From: Stutzerimonas stutzeri
Lineage (GTDB): Bacteria; Pseudomonadota; Gammaproteobacteria; Pseudomonadales; Pseudomonadaceae
Length of the DNA: 64,000 nucleotides
Direction of reading: 5' to 3'
Assembly: GCF_000590475.1 (NCBI RefSeq)
Contig: NZ_CP007441.1
Span: 1,449,231 to 1,513,230, forward strand
Shown one piece after another: positions 34,686 through 43,377 of the stretch. The notes beneath the pieces were generated by a model. That model was not told the origin of the DNA, searched no databases, and saw only the letters and a program-made list of their open reading frames with translations. The position numbers and the translations under genes are program-made. How positions within the stretch are numbered: the stretch's first letter is position 1; each line of letters begins with the position of its first letter.

Positions 34686-35774
34686 ATGACGATCACTCAT
34701 ACCAACCGCTGGCTATGGCTGGTGGCGCTATTACTGCTTGGCTGGCTGATCTACCAGCTCTCACCGATTCTCTCGCCGTTTCTGGTCGGCATTCTGCTGG
34801 CCTACCTGGGCGACCCGTTGGTTGATCGTCTGGAACGCTGGAAGCTGTCCCGTACATGGGGTGTGATTCTGGTGTTCGCGCTGTTTATCCTGCTGTGCCT
34901 GTTGTTACTGCTGGTGCTGGTGCCGATGCTGGGCAAGCAGCTGATGCATCTGTATCAGCTGGCGCCTCTGGGGCTCGACTGGTTGCAGATGACTGCGCTG
35001 CCCTGGATGCAAATGCAGTTTGGCCTCGATGAGGACTTCTGGCGTTTCGATCAGATCAAGAGTGCATTTTCCGCCAATCTCGGCAGCACCAAGGACATGG
35101 TAGCGGTCATTCTCAGTCAGGCGACGGCCTCGAGTATCGCGCTGCTGGCGTGGCTGGCGAATCTGTTGCTGGTGCCGGTAGTGTGCTTCTACCTGCTGCG
35201 GGACTGGGACCTGATCATGGCCAAGCTGCGGGCCTTGTTGCCGCGGCGGCGCGAGGAGACCGTGATGGCGCTAATGCGCGAGTGCCATGAGGTCATCGGT
35301 GCGTTTCTGCGGGGGCAGTTGCTGGTGATGCTGGCGCTGGCGGTGGTTTATTCCGCCGGGCTCATGCTGGTCGGCGTCGAGCTGGGATTGTTGATCGGCG
35401 TGCTGGCCGGTCTCGCCAGCATCGTCCCTTACATGGGGTTCGTGGTCGGTATCGGTGCAGCCTTTGTCGCCGTGCTGTTCCAGTTCGGTCTGGAGCCTTA
35501 TCCATTGCTGGGAGTCGCTGCGGTGTTCACGGCCGGGCAGATGCTCGAAGGCATGCTGCTGACACCTCTACTGGTGGGGGATCGGATCGGCTTACATCCT
35601 GTAGCGGTGATCTTCGCAGTGCTGGCCGGCGGGCAATTGTTCGGGTTCACTGGCGTCTTGTTGGCCTTGCCGGTGGCGGCGGTGATCATGGTTCTGCTGC
35701 GTCATGTGCATGATCTCTATAAACTCTCGGACCTTTATGCAGAGCCGCCGGTCGATCCGCCCCGCCAACCATGA
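34686..35774 (+). CDS. PerM / AI-2E-exporter-family inner membrane protein
   Basis: Inner membrane protein of 362 residues with about eight hydrophobic helices, member of the AI-2E transporter family (PerM, YdiK, YhhT). The central conserved region has VVCFYLLRDWD and the later helices GVLAGLASIVPYMGFVVG. The transported substrate is unknown; the autoinducer-2 name comes from one E. coli homologue. ATG 34686 is preferred to TTG 34680. Its stop overlaps the hda start (ATGA), which couples it to the replication regulator, a conserved but unexplained pairing. Confidence 0.85.
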   Translation: MTITHTNRWLWLVALLLLGWLIYQLSPILSPFLVGILLAYLGDPLVDRLERWKLSRTWGVILVFALFILLCLLLLLVLVPMLGKQLMHLYQLAPLGLDWLQMTALPWMQMQFGLDEDFWRFDQIKSAFSANLGSTKDMVAVILSQATASSIALLAWLANLLLVPVVCFYLLRDWDLIMAKLRALLPRRREETVMALMRECHEVIGAFLRGQLLVMLALAVVYSAGLMLVGVELGLLIGVLAGLASIVPYMGFVVGIGAAFVAVLFQFGLEPYPLLGVAAVFTAGQMLEGMLLTPLLVGDRIGLHPVAVIFAVLAGGQLFGFTGVLLALPVAAVIMVLLRHVHDLYKLSDLYAEPPVDPPRQP

Positions 35775-36475
35775 AACCCATTCAGCTGCCTCTGGGCATT
35801 CGCCTTCGCGACGATGCCACTTTCGCCAACTTCTATCCGGGCGCCAATGCCGCCGCGCTGGGCTACGTCGAGCGTGTCTGTTCGCCCGAAGCCGGCTGGT
35901 CCGACGAGCTGATCTATCTGTGGGGCAACACTGGCGTCGGTCGCAGTCATCTGCTGCAGGCCGCTTGCCTGCGTGTAGAGCAGCGAGGCGAGCTGGCGGT
36001 TTATCTGCCGCTCGCCGATGTGGCCGAATATGGGCCGGCGCTGCTGGATAATTTGGAGCAGAGCGAGTTGGTTTGCCTGGACGATCTGGATGCCGTCGCC
36101 GGCGATCCGGTTTGGGAGGAAGCGCTGTTTCACCTGTTCAATCGGCTGCGTGACAGTGGCCGGCGTTTGCTGCTCGCCGCTGATGCCTCGCCGCGAGAAA
36201 TTGCCGTGCAGCTGGCGGATCTCAAGTCTCGCCTGAGCCTTTCACTGGTATTTCAACTGCACGAACTTTCCGATGAGGACAAACTGCGTGCGCTGCAGCT
36301 ACGCGCCTCGCGCCGTGGTCTGAATCTGCCTGACGACGTCGGTCGCTTCATCCTCACCCGCGGCGCGCGCAGCATGAGCGCATTGTTCGAATTGCTCGAT
36401 CGGCTGGACCAGGCCTCGCTGCAGGCGCAGCGCAAGCTGACCATTCCGTTTCTCAAGGAAACGCTCGGCTGGTAA
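35771..36475 (+). CDS. hda: DnaA regulatory inactivator Hda
   Basis: Sparks ATP hydrolysis by DnaA on the sliding clamp and so prevents re-initiation of replication. The 234-residue protein begins MKPIQLPLGIRLRDD with the clamp-binding motif QLPLG at residues 5-9, then an AAA+ domain homologous to DnaA. The Walker A reads WGNTGVGRSHLLQA, with Arg where Lys is usual. LVCLDDLDAV is the Walker B. Overlap with the upstream gene suggests translational coupling. About 200 bases of low-content sequence follow. Confidence 0.95.
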   Translation: MKPIQLPLGIRLRDDATFANFYPGANAAALGYVERVCSPEAGWSDELIYLWGNTGVGRSHLLQAACLRVEQRGELAVYLPLADVAEYGPALLDNLEQSELVCLDDLDAVAGDPVWEEALFHLFNRLRDSGRRLLLAADASPREIAVQLADLKSRLSLSLVFQLHELSDEDKLRALQLRASRRGLNLPDDVGRFILTRGARSMSALFELLDRLDQASLQAQRKLTIPFLKETLGW

Positions 36476-36675
36476 CAGGCCGGCCGCACTGCTTCGCTCG
36501 CTCTAGCGCAGTCGAACGCAGAGCCGGTGGGCCGAAGCTCAAGCCCTTTCCAGGCAGTGCGAAGATTTGGGCAGGGTGGGCTTTGGCTCACCGAATCGCA
36601 GAACTGGCGACGCCTTTTCGCGCGACGCCCGCACCATCAATTCACCATTGCGCCTTGCTGAGTTCAAGGCCTGTC
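36476..36675. other. Gap between hda and DUF2069 with degenerate repeat
   Basis: Convergent genes with 200 bases between. At about 36574-36595 there is GGTGGGC and GCTCACC around a short loop, resembling a decayed copy of the repetitive GGTGGGC-type hairpin seen in stutzeri-group genomes as I recall. No terminator with a T-run was found. Confidence 0.25.
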
Positions 36676-37086
36676 TCAGCTTTCGCCCGCTGCTTTGCGC
36701 TCGTACTGATAAGCCCAGCGGGTATAAAGCAATGCACTGACGAATAGCGTCAGGCTGATGATCGCTTCCAGCCAGCCATACACCATCCGCGTCGGGTTGA
36801 TCGCGGCGAGCACACCCTGGATGAAGTAGAGGTTGACGATAAAGCAGGTCCAGGCATGAGCGCGCGGACTGCCGGAGATCATGCCTGGGGCGACCAGAAG
36901 CAGCGGAATCAGCTGAATACCGATTACGACCCAGATGCGCGCACCATGCAGGTCGGCGAAAACCAGATTCCAGATGATCAGCAGGACAGCGAGGCCGATG
37001 AAGCTGGCCAAGCTGATTGCTCGGCTGAATTTTACCCGAGGCGTCAGCCATTCCAGGGAGGGGAGCGGTTTGGGCGTTCTAGCCAC
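36676..37086 (-). CDS. DUF2069 inner membrane protein
   Basis: Membrane protein of 136 residues with four predicted transmembrane helices and short loops, DUF2069 family; function unknown. GTG 37086 was chosen because GGAG lies seven bases upstream, whereas ATG 37092 would sit only two bases from it. The start overlaps the wrbA stop by eight bases. It is the last gene of arsC-wrbA-DUF2069. Confidence 0.75.
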   Translation of the reverse strand: MARTPKPLPSLEWLTPRVKFSRAISLASFIGLAVLLIIWNLVFADLHGARIWVVIGIQLIPLLLVAPGMISGSPRAHAWTCFIVNLYFIQGVLAAINPTRMVYGWLEAIISLTLFVSALLYTRWAYQYERKAAGES

Positions 37087-37684
37087 GGTCATTCTCCAGA
37101 CGCTTGGCGGTTTGCGCGAGGCGCTGGCCCAGGGCGCGGCAGAGGTTGATTTCATGCTCATCCAGTAGGCGTTTTCCGTCTGCGCCAGCATGGTGGCTGG
37201 GACCGTAGGGCGTGCCGCCGCCTCGGGTCTCAAGCAGCGCGTTTTCGCTGTAGGGCAGGCCGAGTAGCAGCATGCCGTGATGCAACAGGGGCAGCAGCAT
37301 GGATAGCAAGGTCGTTTCCTGGCCACCGTGAAGGCTGGAGGTCGAGGTGAAGACGCCGGCGGGTTTGCCGACCAATTCGCCGGTCAGCCAGAGCCCGCTG
37401 GTACCGTCGATAAAGTACTTCAGCGGGGCGGCCATGTTGCCGAAGCGGGTCGGGCTGCCAAGCGCCAATCCGGAACAGTGTTTCAGGTCGTCCAGTGTCG
37501 CGTAGATCGCGCCTTGCTCCGGAATCGTAGGCGCTACCGCCTCGCATTCGGTGGACACTGCCGGCACGGTGCGCAGCCGCGCCTCGAGGCCGGTCTGCTC
37601 GATGCCGCGGGCAATCTGCCGCGCCATCTCGGCGGTGGCGCCGTGGCGGCTGTAGTACAACACCAGAATGTACGGCGCGCTCAT
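37079..37684 (-). CDS. wrbA: NAD(P)H:quinone oxidoreductase WrbA
   Basis: Flavodoxin-like quinone reductase guarding against redox cycling; binds FMN. The 201-residue protein has the phosphate loop YYSRHGATAEMA, GSPTRFGNMAAPLK, and FTSTSSLHGGQETT, typical for WrbA. The ATG overlaps the arsC stop. Coupling to an arsenate reductase-like gene suggests a shared redox or metal stress response, by inference. Confidence 0.93.
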   Translation of the reverse strand: MSAPYILVLYYSRHGATAEMARQIARGIEQTGLEARLRTVPAVSTECEAVAPTIPEQGAIYATLDDLKHCSGLALGSPTRFGNMAAPLKYFIDGTSGLWLTGELVGKPAGVFTSTSSLHGGQETTLLSMLLPLLHHGMLLLGLPYSENALLETRGGGTPYGPSHHAGADGKRLLDEHEINLCRALGQRLAQTAKRLENDRG

Positions 37685-38034
37685 GGCAGGATCTCCAGCA
37701 CTTTCTCGGGCGGACGGCCAACTACGGCGACATCGCCGGCAACCAGGATAGGACGCTCGATCAGTTTTGGATGAGCGACCATCGCCTCGATGATCTGGCT
37801 GTCGGTGAGGGTCGGGTCGGCCAGGTTGAGGGATTGGTATTCCTCTTCACCACTGCGTAGCAGCTGCCGAGGACCGATGCCCAGACGAGCAAGAATCTGC
37901 TTGAGTTCTGTGGCGGAAGGAGGTGTTTCCAGATAGCGGATGACGGTAGGGTTCAGGCCGCGCTGTTCGAGTAGTTCCAGCGCGCCGCGTGATTTCGAGC
38001 AGCGTGGATTGTGATAAAGGGTCAGTTCGGTCAT
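37681..38034 (-). CDS. arsC: ArsC-family arsenate reductase
   Basis: Glutaredoxin-type arsenate reductase of 117 residues. The catalytic Cys12 lies in HNPRCSKSRG, and arginines follow in RYLETPP, the expected R60-like site, and RPILV. It begins MTELTLYHNPRCSKS, so ATG 38034 is the natural start; the ORF extension to 38079 is unsupported. No arsR or arsB is near, so this chromosomal copy (YfgD-like) may not confer resistance on its own. First gene of a coupled group with wrbA. Confidence 0.9.
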   Translation of the reverse strand: MTELTLYHNPRCSKSRGALELLEQRGLNPTVIRYLETPPSATELKQILARLGIGPRQLLRSGEEEYQSLNLADPTLTDSQIIEAMVAHPKLIERPILVAGDVAVVGRPPEKVLEILP

Positions 38035-38196
38035 TTGTAATTGCTTCGCGCCAGTGTAGGCGGCCATTGTAACCTTCAATACGGCGAGGCCTGAAACGCC
38101 AGTCGCAGGCAGCTGTCTGCCAAGGTAGGCTTTCGGTTGTCACAAGCCTGCAGACAAGCGAGGTTTGATGATCGCGACTGGCACCAAGGGGATGGA

Positions 38197-39417
38197 ATGC
38201 AGCAACGAATCAAGGATTTCGTAGAATTCGGCCGTTTCCTGGTGCAGCGCTTCTTGGCGGATCGCGGCCCACACAGTGCCGCCGCCTTGACCTACACCAC
38301 GTTATTCGCGGTGGTGCCGATGATGACGGTGACGTTCGCCATGCTCTCTGCCATTCCAGCGTTTCAGGGCGTTGGAGAGCAGATCCAGATGTACATTTTC
38401 AGCAACTTCATTCCCTCCACGGGCGCGACCATCCAGGAATACCTGGTTGCCTTCACGAATCAGGCAAGGCAGCTCACCTGGTTCGGCGTGGGGTTTCTGA
38501 TGGCGACGGCGTTGATGATGCTCCTGACCATCGAAAAAGCGTTCAACGTGATTTGGCGGGTGCGCCAGCCGCGCCGTGGAATCTCGAGCTTTCTCCTGTA
38601 CTGGGCGATCCTGAGCCTCGGCCCGCTGTTGCTGGGAGCGGGGTTCGCCATGAGCACCTACATCACCTCCCTGTCGTTGATTTCCGGACCGCACGCCGTG
38701 ATTGGCGCACGCACCGTGCTCAAAGCGATGCCATTGGTGCTCAGCGTCGCCGCATTTACATTGATCTATGCCGCCGTGCCGAATACCCGGGTTCCGCTAC
38801 GGCACGCGGTTGTCGGCGGTAGCTTCACCGCAGTTCTATTCGAGGCGGCCAAGCAGCTGTTCGGTTTGTATGTGAGCTATTTCCCTAGCTATCAGCTGAT
38901 CTATGGAGCTTTCGCCGCGGTGCCGCTGTTCCTGCTGTGGGTTTATCTTTCCTGGATGATCGTGCTGTTCGGTGCGGAGCTGGTATGCGGGATGTCTTCG
39001 TCGCAGCAATGGCGGCGTCGCTCGGTCCCGCGTCTGTTGGTCATGCTCGGGTTGCTACGGGTGCTTTACGAAAGCCAACTGGCTGGGCGTGAGGTGCGTC
39101 TGCGCGATGCCCATCGAAGTGGCTGGCGATTGCCCGAGGACGAGTGGGACGAAATTCTTGAGTTCTTCGAGCGCGAGCAACTCGTCTGCCGGACCGGATC
39201 GTCCGGTTGGGTGCTGTGTCGCGATCTCAACCATTACAGCTTCGATCAGCTGTTGCGCTGCAACCCCTGGCCGCTCTCGGGCAGGCAGTCATTGCCGGAG
39301 CATCTGGACGAGCCCTGGTATCCGACGCTGCGGCAATCGCTGGAGCTGCTGGAGAAAGAACAGGCCAGCCTGTTCGGTGGTAGTGTCGCGGACTGGCTGC
39401 AGGCGCGACGGATATGA
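38197..39417 (+). CDS. YihY-family inner membrane protein
   Basis: Inner membrane protein of 406 residues of the YihY/virulence-factor BrkB family, once misnamed RNase BN. About six transmembrane helices span residues 30-280; the core has AALTYTTLFAVVPMM. A cytoplasmic C-terminal region of about 120 residues resembles a winged-helix module (LRVLYESQLAGREV to WVLCRDLNHYS). Function unknown. AAGGGGAT lies before ATG 38197. The wrbA and arsC genes lie divergent to it. Confidence 0.85.
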   Translation: MQQRIKDFVEFGRFLVQRFLADRGPHSAAALTYTTLFAVVPMMTVTFAMLSAIPAFQGVGEQIQMYIFSNFIPSTGATIQEYLVAFTNQARQLTWFGVGFLMATALMMLLTIEKAFNVIWRVRQPRRGISSFLLYWAILSLGPLLLGAGFAMSTYITSLSLISGPHAVIGARTVLKAMPLVLSVAAFTLIYAAVPNTRVPLRHAVVGGSFTAVLFEAAKQLFGLYVSYFPSYQLIYGAFAAVPLFLLWVYLSWMIVLFGAELVCGMSSSQQWRRRSVPRLLVMLGLLRVLYESQLAGREVRLRDAHRSGWRLPEDEWDEILEFFEREQLVCRTGSSGWVLCRDLNHYSFDQLLRCNPWPLSGRQSLPEHLDEPWYPTLRQSLELLEKEQASLFGGSVADWLQARRI

Positions 39418-39451
39418 ACGAGCCAATGCTCGGCTTTGCAAAGGAGCGAAG

Positions 39452-39907
39452 ATGATCAAGCGATCCATTGGGCTAGTCAGTGTGCTCATCAGCCTGATGC
39501 TGGCTGGCTGCTCAGAAGACTGGGGTCCCGACCAGCACGGTGCGGCTGTCTCGTCGCAGCAGCTCGAAGGCCAGTGGCTCTTGATCAATTATTGGGCGGA
39601 ATGGTGCGGGCCGTGCCGTACCGAGATTCCCGAGCTGAACGCGCTGGACCAATCGAGAGACGACGTCACCGTACTTGGGGTTAATTTCGACGGGCTTCAG
39701 GGCGACGAATTGATCGCTGCGGCTGACGCGCTGGGCATTGGCTTCAGAGTGCTCAGCGTGGACCCTGCCGAGCGACTGGACTTACCGCGCAGCACAGTGC
39801 TTCCCGTGACGTATATCGTCGATGGCGCAGGCGAGGTCCGCGAGAGCTTGGTTGGCGATCAGACTGCCGAAGGGCTCCAGGCTCACCTGAAGCGGTTGGG
39901 GCGATAG
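39452..39907 (+). CDS. TlpA-like thioredoxin lipoprotein
   Basis: Membrane-anchored thioredoxin-fold reductant, 151 residues. Lipobox LMLAGC gives Cys20 as the lipidated residue. The active site is WCGPC in NYWAEWCGPCRTEIPEL, and the cis-proline is in VLPVTYIVDG. The Ser-Glu after the lipid Cys suggests outer-membrane sorting. AAGGAG at 39440-39445 precedes the ATG. It may reduce periplasmic proteins, but no cytochrome or Dsb gene is close. Confidence 0.85.
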   Translation: MIKRSIGLVSVLISLMLAGCSEDWGPDQHGAAVSSQQLEGQWLLINYWAEWCGPCRTEIPELNALDQSRDDVTVLGVNFDGLQGDELIAAADALGIGFRVLSVDPAERLDLPRSTVLPVTYIVDGAGEVRESLVGDQTAEGLQAHLKRLGR

Positions 39908-39959
39908 GTCGCAAGCTTCCAGCCAGGCAAGCGCGCTATTTCTTGCTGCGGCGCGGTTA

Positions 39960-40532
39960 TCAAGGCTTTACGTACCAGAAGTCTTGCCAGAAGCCGATGA
40001 CCTTCGCCGGGTAGCGCTGTTTGCCGAGGCTGCCGTTGTAGCGAGCCAGAGCGCGACTGATGTCGCCGTTTTCCTTTTTCAGGTAATAGCTGAGAATCGT
40101 GCAGCCGTAGCGCAGATTGGTGGCGTTGTCGGTGAGGTTGTCCTGTGGGCGCCCCAGTTCGGCTTTCCAGAATGGCATTACCTGCATCATCCCTTGCGCG
40201 CCGACGCTGGAAATGGCGAACCGGTCGAAACGACTTTCGGCATGGATCAGCGCCAGCACCATGTCGGGTCTCAGCCCCGCCTTGCTGGCTTCCTGATGCA
40301 CAAGCCGCAATAGCGTCAGCCGTTCTTGCGGATCGGGGACGTAGCGCCTGAGCCGAGTCGACACGTCCAGCAGCCAAACTTCTGCATCAAATCGATCCTC
40401 AAAGCTCTCCGCCTCCAATACGGTGCGCTGCATCAGCTCTCGCAGCTCGGGCTCGGGTGCCTGGCGAACAGCCGCAGAAATCGGCCAGGCGATGATCAGC
40501 GCCAGCAACCATAGACAGGGAAGGGCCTTCAT
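39960..40532 (-). CDS. Lytic transglycosylase with SLT domain
   Basis: Periplasmic murein hydrolase, 190 residues. A signal peptide (MKALPCLWLLALIIAWPISA) is followed by a helical region and an SLT (family 1A-like) domain. The catalytic glutamate is Glu99 in HAESRFDRFAISSVGAQGMMQVMP, and RYGCTILSYYLKKENGD is the GLMQ-downstream helix. Last gene of proS-lipoprotein-SLT, 11 bases after the lipoprotein stop. A specialised small transglycosylase, like those opening murein for secretion or pili, is one option. Confidence 0.85.
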   Translation of the reverse strand: MKALPCLWLLALIIAWPISAAVRQAPEPELRELMQRTVLEAESFEDRFDAEVWLLDVSTRLRRYVPDPQERLTLLRLVHQEASKAGLRPDMVLALIHAESRFDRFAISSVGAQGMMQVMPFWKAELGRPQDNLTDNATNLRYGCTILSYYLKKENGDISRALARYNGSLGKQRYPAKVIGFWQDFWYVKP

Positions 40533-40543
40533 CGAGAGCAGTC

Positions 40544-41491
40544 TCAGTCGTCTTCGCCCGAATCGCTGGCCTGCCGACCGGCGTCTTGCATCAGGCTGCG
40601 GAGGAGCTCTTGTTGCAAATCGGGATCGTTGTGGGTCAGCTCGATCAGGCTCTGCTCGAGCTCGCCGGCTTCTTCCTCGAGCCCCAGCTCCGACAGTCGC
40701 TTGACGCGATGGACCCACTGGTTGACGTCGTCGCCTTCGAGATCGTCGAAAATGAGGTCGTGGGCCTCAAGCAGCTTGCCGCGTAGGCTACGGCTGACCA
40801 GCAGCATCGCGTCGGCGCGGGTCGCGTCCTCTGGATCTTCGACCTGCAATTGCAGTTTACCGACCCGGCTAATGTCCTGATCGGTGAAAGGGCCATCCAG
40901 CAAATTCAACCGCAGTATGCCGTTGCGGTCGGTACTCAATTCATGGGTCTGAGTGTCTGCAACGACATGCACTGGGCGCTCGGCCCAAGGCAGGCTGGAA
41001 TATTCGAGTCGAGCATCGCCGCGTTGCTCGTCGAGGCTGGCAAGGTTCTGCTGCGAGCGACCATTGGATTCCACGTTGATGAACGGGTTCAGGCCGGCAA
41101 AGCCGTAGCTGATCCAGTCACGAGTAGCACTTTCCGGCAAGTTACCGAGCATGACCACGTTGAGCACATTGGCCCCTATTCCGGCGACCACCGCAACGCC
41201 TCCCAGTGGGATTTCGTACAGCTCGCGCCATGCCTGGTACGGCGTATATCGATCATAGCGGCGGGTCACCTCGAAATCGGTGACTTCGAAGGTCTTCTGG
41301 TCGAGCACGCGAATACGCCGCTGCGGCAACTCCAGTAGCGGGGCTCCGACTTCGATGCGCAGGCTGTGGTCAAGCAGTTTGCGTTCAGTTCGGGCTTCGT
41401 GTTCGCTGCGTTGGGGCAGATGGTTGGCGCAGCCACTCACAAAAAGCGCCACGCAAAGCGTGGCGCAGGATGAAGCACTTCGGTTGAGCAT
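40544..41491 (-). CDS. Uncharacterised lipoprotein next to a transglycosylase
   Basis: Envelope lipoprotein of 315 residues which I cannot assign to a family. The signal ends in lipobox VSGC (Cys21). A mid-region hydrophobic stretch (GGVAVVAGIGANVLNVVMLG, about residues 97-116) could be a membrane segment. The last 60 residues are acidic and helical (GLEEEAGELEQSLIELTH). It is eight bases after proS and 11 before the SLT gene, so the three are one transcript; functional link with the murein hydrolase is plausible. Confidence 0.6.
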   Translation of the reverse strand: MLNRSASSCATLCVALFVSGCANHLPQRSEHEARTERKLLDHSLRIEVGAPLLELPQRRIRVLDQKTFEVTDFEVTRRYDRYTPYQAWRELYEIPLGGVAVVAGIGANVLNVVMLGNLPESATRDWISYGFAGLNPFINVESNGRSQQNLASLDEQRGDARLEYSSLPWAERPVHVVADTQTHELSTDRNGILRLNLLDGPFTDQDISRVGKLQLQVEDPEDATRADAMLLVSRSLRGKLLEAHDLIFDDLEGDDVNQWVHRVKRLSELGLEEEAGELEQSLIELTHNDPDLQQELLRSLMQDAGRQASDSGEDD

Positions 41492-41499
41492 GATTTCCG

Positions 41500-43215
41500 T
41501 CAGCGACTGGCGCGCGAATTGATGAACTCGAGGATGTCAGCGGCCGGCACGGCTTGGCTTTCGGCATCACGACGATGCTTGTATTCCAGCGTACCGTCGG
41601 CAAGTCCGCGGTCGCCCACGACGATGCGATGCGGGATGCCCACCAGTTCCATATCAGCGAATTTGACGCCCGGGCTGGTCTTTTTGTCACGGTCATCGAG
41701 CAGCACGTCGTAGCCTGCAGCGGTGAGCTCCGCGTAGAGCTTGTCGGTTGCTTCGCGAACGGCCTGGTTTTCGTACTTCATCGGGACCAGCGCGATCTGG
41801 AAAGGTGCCAGCGCATCCGGCCAGAGAATGCCGCGGTCGTCGTAGTTCTGCTCGATTGCGGCGGCAACGACACGAGAAACACCTATGCCATAACAGCCCA
41901 TGGTCAGTACGACAGGCTTGCCATTCTCACCCATGACGTTGCAGTTCATGGCCTCGCTGTACTTGGTGCCGAGTTGGAATATATGGCCGACTTCAATGCC
42001 TCGCTTAATAACCAGCGTGCCAGTGCCATCAGGGCTCGGGTCGCCCGCGATTACATTGCGCAGATCTGCGACTGTCGGCAGCGGCAGATCGCGCTCCCAG
42101 TTAACGCCGAAATAGTGCTTGTCTTCCTGGTTTGCGCCAGCTGCGAAGTCGCTCATCAGCGCGACCGAGCGATCGATGACGCAGGGAATCTGCAGGTTCA
42201 GCGGGCCCAGTGAGCCAGGGCCTGCGCCCATGGCGGCACGAATCTCCGCTTCCGACGCGAATACCAAGGGGCTTTCGACCTGAGCCAGGTTCGCTGCCTT
42301 GATCTCGTTCAGCTCATGGTCGCCACGAACGATCAGCGCTACCAGTTGGCCTTTCTCCGTACCTCGCACGAGCAGCGTCTTGATGGTCTTTTCGATGGGC
42401 AACTGAAATTGCTCGACCAGCGCGGCAATCGTCTTGCAGTTCGGCGTGTCCACCAGACGCAGCGCTTCGGTGGCGGCGCCACGCTCGGTTTCGCGAGGGA
42501 TGGCCTCGGCTTTTTCGATATTGGCGGCGTAGTCGGAGCTGTCGCTGAAGGCGATGTCGTCTTCTCCAGACTCGGCCAGCACATGGAATTCATGCGAGCC
42601 GGTGCCGCCGATCGAGCCGGTATCGGCCTGCACGGGGCGGAAGTTCAGTCCCAGGCGGGTGAAGATGTTGCAGTACGCCTCGTGCATGCAGTCATAGGTT
42701 TCCTGCAGCGACTGCTGATCCGCATGAAAGGAGTAAGCGTCCTTCATGATGAATTCGCGCCCGCGCATCAGGCCGAAGCGCGGGCGAATCTCGTCGCGGA
42801 ATTTGGTCTGAATCTGGTAGAAATTCATTGGCAGCTGTTTGTAGCTGTTCAGCTCATTACGTGCCAGATCGGTGATCACTTCCTCATGCGTTGGGCCGAC
42901 GCAGAACTCACGATCATGACGATCCTTCACACGCAGCAGTTCAGGACCGTACTGTACCCAGCGCCCCGATTCCTGCCAGAGCTCGGCAGGTTGGATCGCG
43001 GGCATCAGCACTTCCAGTGCACCGGCTTTGTTCATTTCGTCCCGGACAATGGCCTCGGCCTTGCGCAGTGCACGCAGCCCCATTGGCATCCAGGTATAGA
43101 GACCGGAAGCCAGCTTGCGAATCATTCCGGCACGCAGCATCAGCTGGTGGCTGATAACCACCGCGTCGGAAGGGGTTTCTTTGAGGGTCGAGAGCAGGAA
43201 CTGACTGGTGCGCAT
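41500..43215 (-). CDS. proS: Prolyl-tRNA synthetase
   Basis: Charges tRNA-Pro. The 571-residue bacterial-type enzyme has class II motif 1 (KLASGLYTWMPMGLRALRK), motif 2 (FRDEIRPRFGLMRGREF), motif 3 (GCYGIGVSRVVAA) and an editing INS domain between motifs 2 and 3 (about residues 220-400) that removes misactivated alanine. The start ATG 43215 (MRTSQFLL) is the family N-terminus; the ORF extension to 43275 is not. Downstream lipoprotein and transglycosylase genes share its transcript. Confidence 0.97.
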   Translation of the reverse strand: MRTSQFLLSTLKETPSDAVVISHQLMLRAGMIRKLASGLYTWMPMGLRALRKAEAIVRDEMNKAGALEVLMPAIQPAELWQESGRWVQYGPELLRVKDRHDREFCVGPTHEEVITDLARNELNSYKQLPMNFYQIQTKFRDEIRPRFGLMRGREFIMKDAYSFHADQQSLQETYDCMHEAYCNIFTRLGLNFRPVQADTGSIGGTGSHEFHVLAESGEDDIAFSDSSDYAANIEKAEAIPRETERGAATEALRLVDTPNCKTIAALVEQFQLPIEKTIKTLLVRGTEKGQLVALIVRGDHELNEIKAANLAQVESPLVFASEAEIRAAMGAGPGSLGPLNLQIPCVIDRSVALMSDFAAGANQEDKHYFGVNWERDLPLPTVADLRNVIAGDPSPDGTGTLVIKRGIEVGHIFQLGTKYSEAMNCNVMGENGKPVVLTMGCYGIGVSRVVAAAIEQNYDDRGILWPDALAPFQIALVPMKYENQAVREATDKLYAELTAAGYDVLLDDRDKKTSPGVKFADMELVGIPHRIVVGDRGLADGTLEYKHRRDAESQAVPAADILEFINSRASR

Positions 43216-43322
43216 GTGGGCCGTTGTGTCCTTGCAGAGCGGTGAATATGGCCCGGCATTGTACGGCGGCGCCACGATGGCGTACAGAATCGATCGATTT
43301 GCTGCACGCCCAGAACGAAGAA

Positions 43323-43345
43323 GCCCGGCGATTGCCGGGCCTCTT
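43323..43345 (-). terminator. Terminator after the OprD-family porin gene
   Basis: GCCCGGC (43323-43329) and GCCGGGC (43334-43340) with a 4-base loop; on the minus strand it is followed by TTCTTCGTT. It lies between the porin stop (43378) and proS. Confidence 0.7.
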
Positions 43346-43377
43346 GTCTAGCTCGAGTTACAACTGACAGACCTGTA

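Noticed and set aside
37681..38034. Arsenic-resistance operon
   Set aside because: Only arsC is present; arsR and arsB/acr3 are missing, so a resistance locus is not supported.
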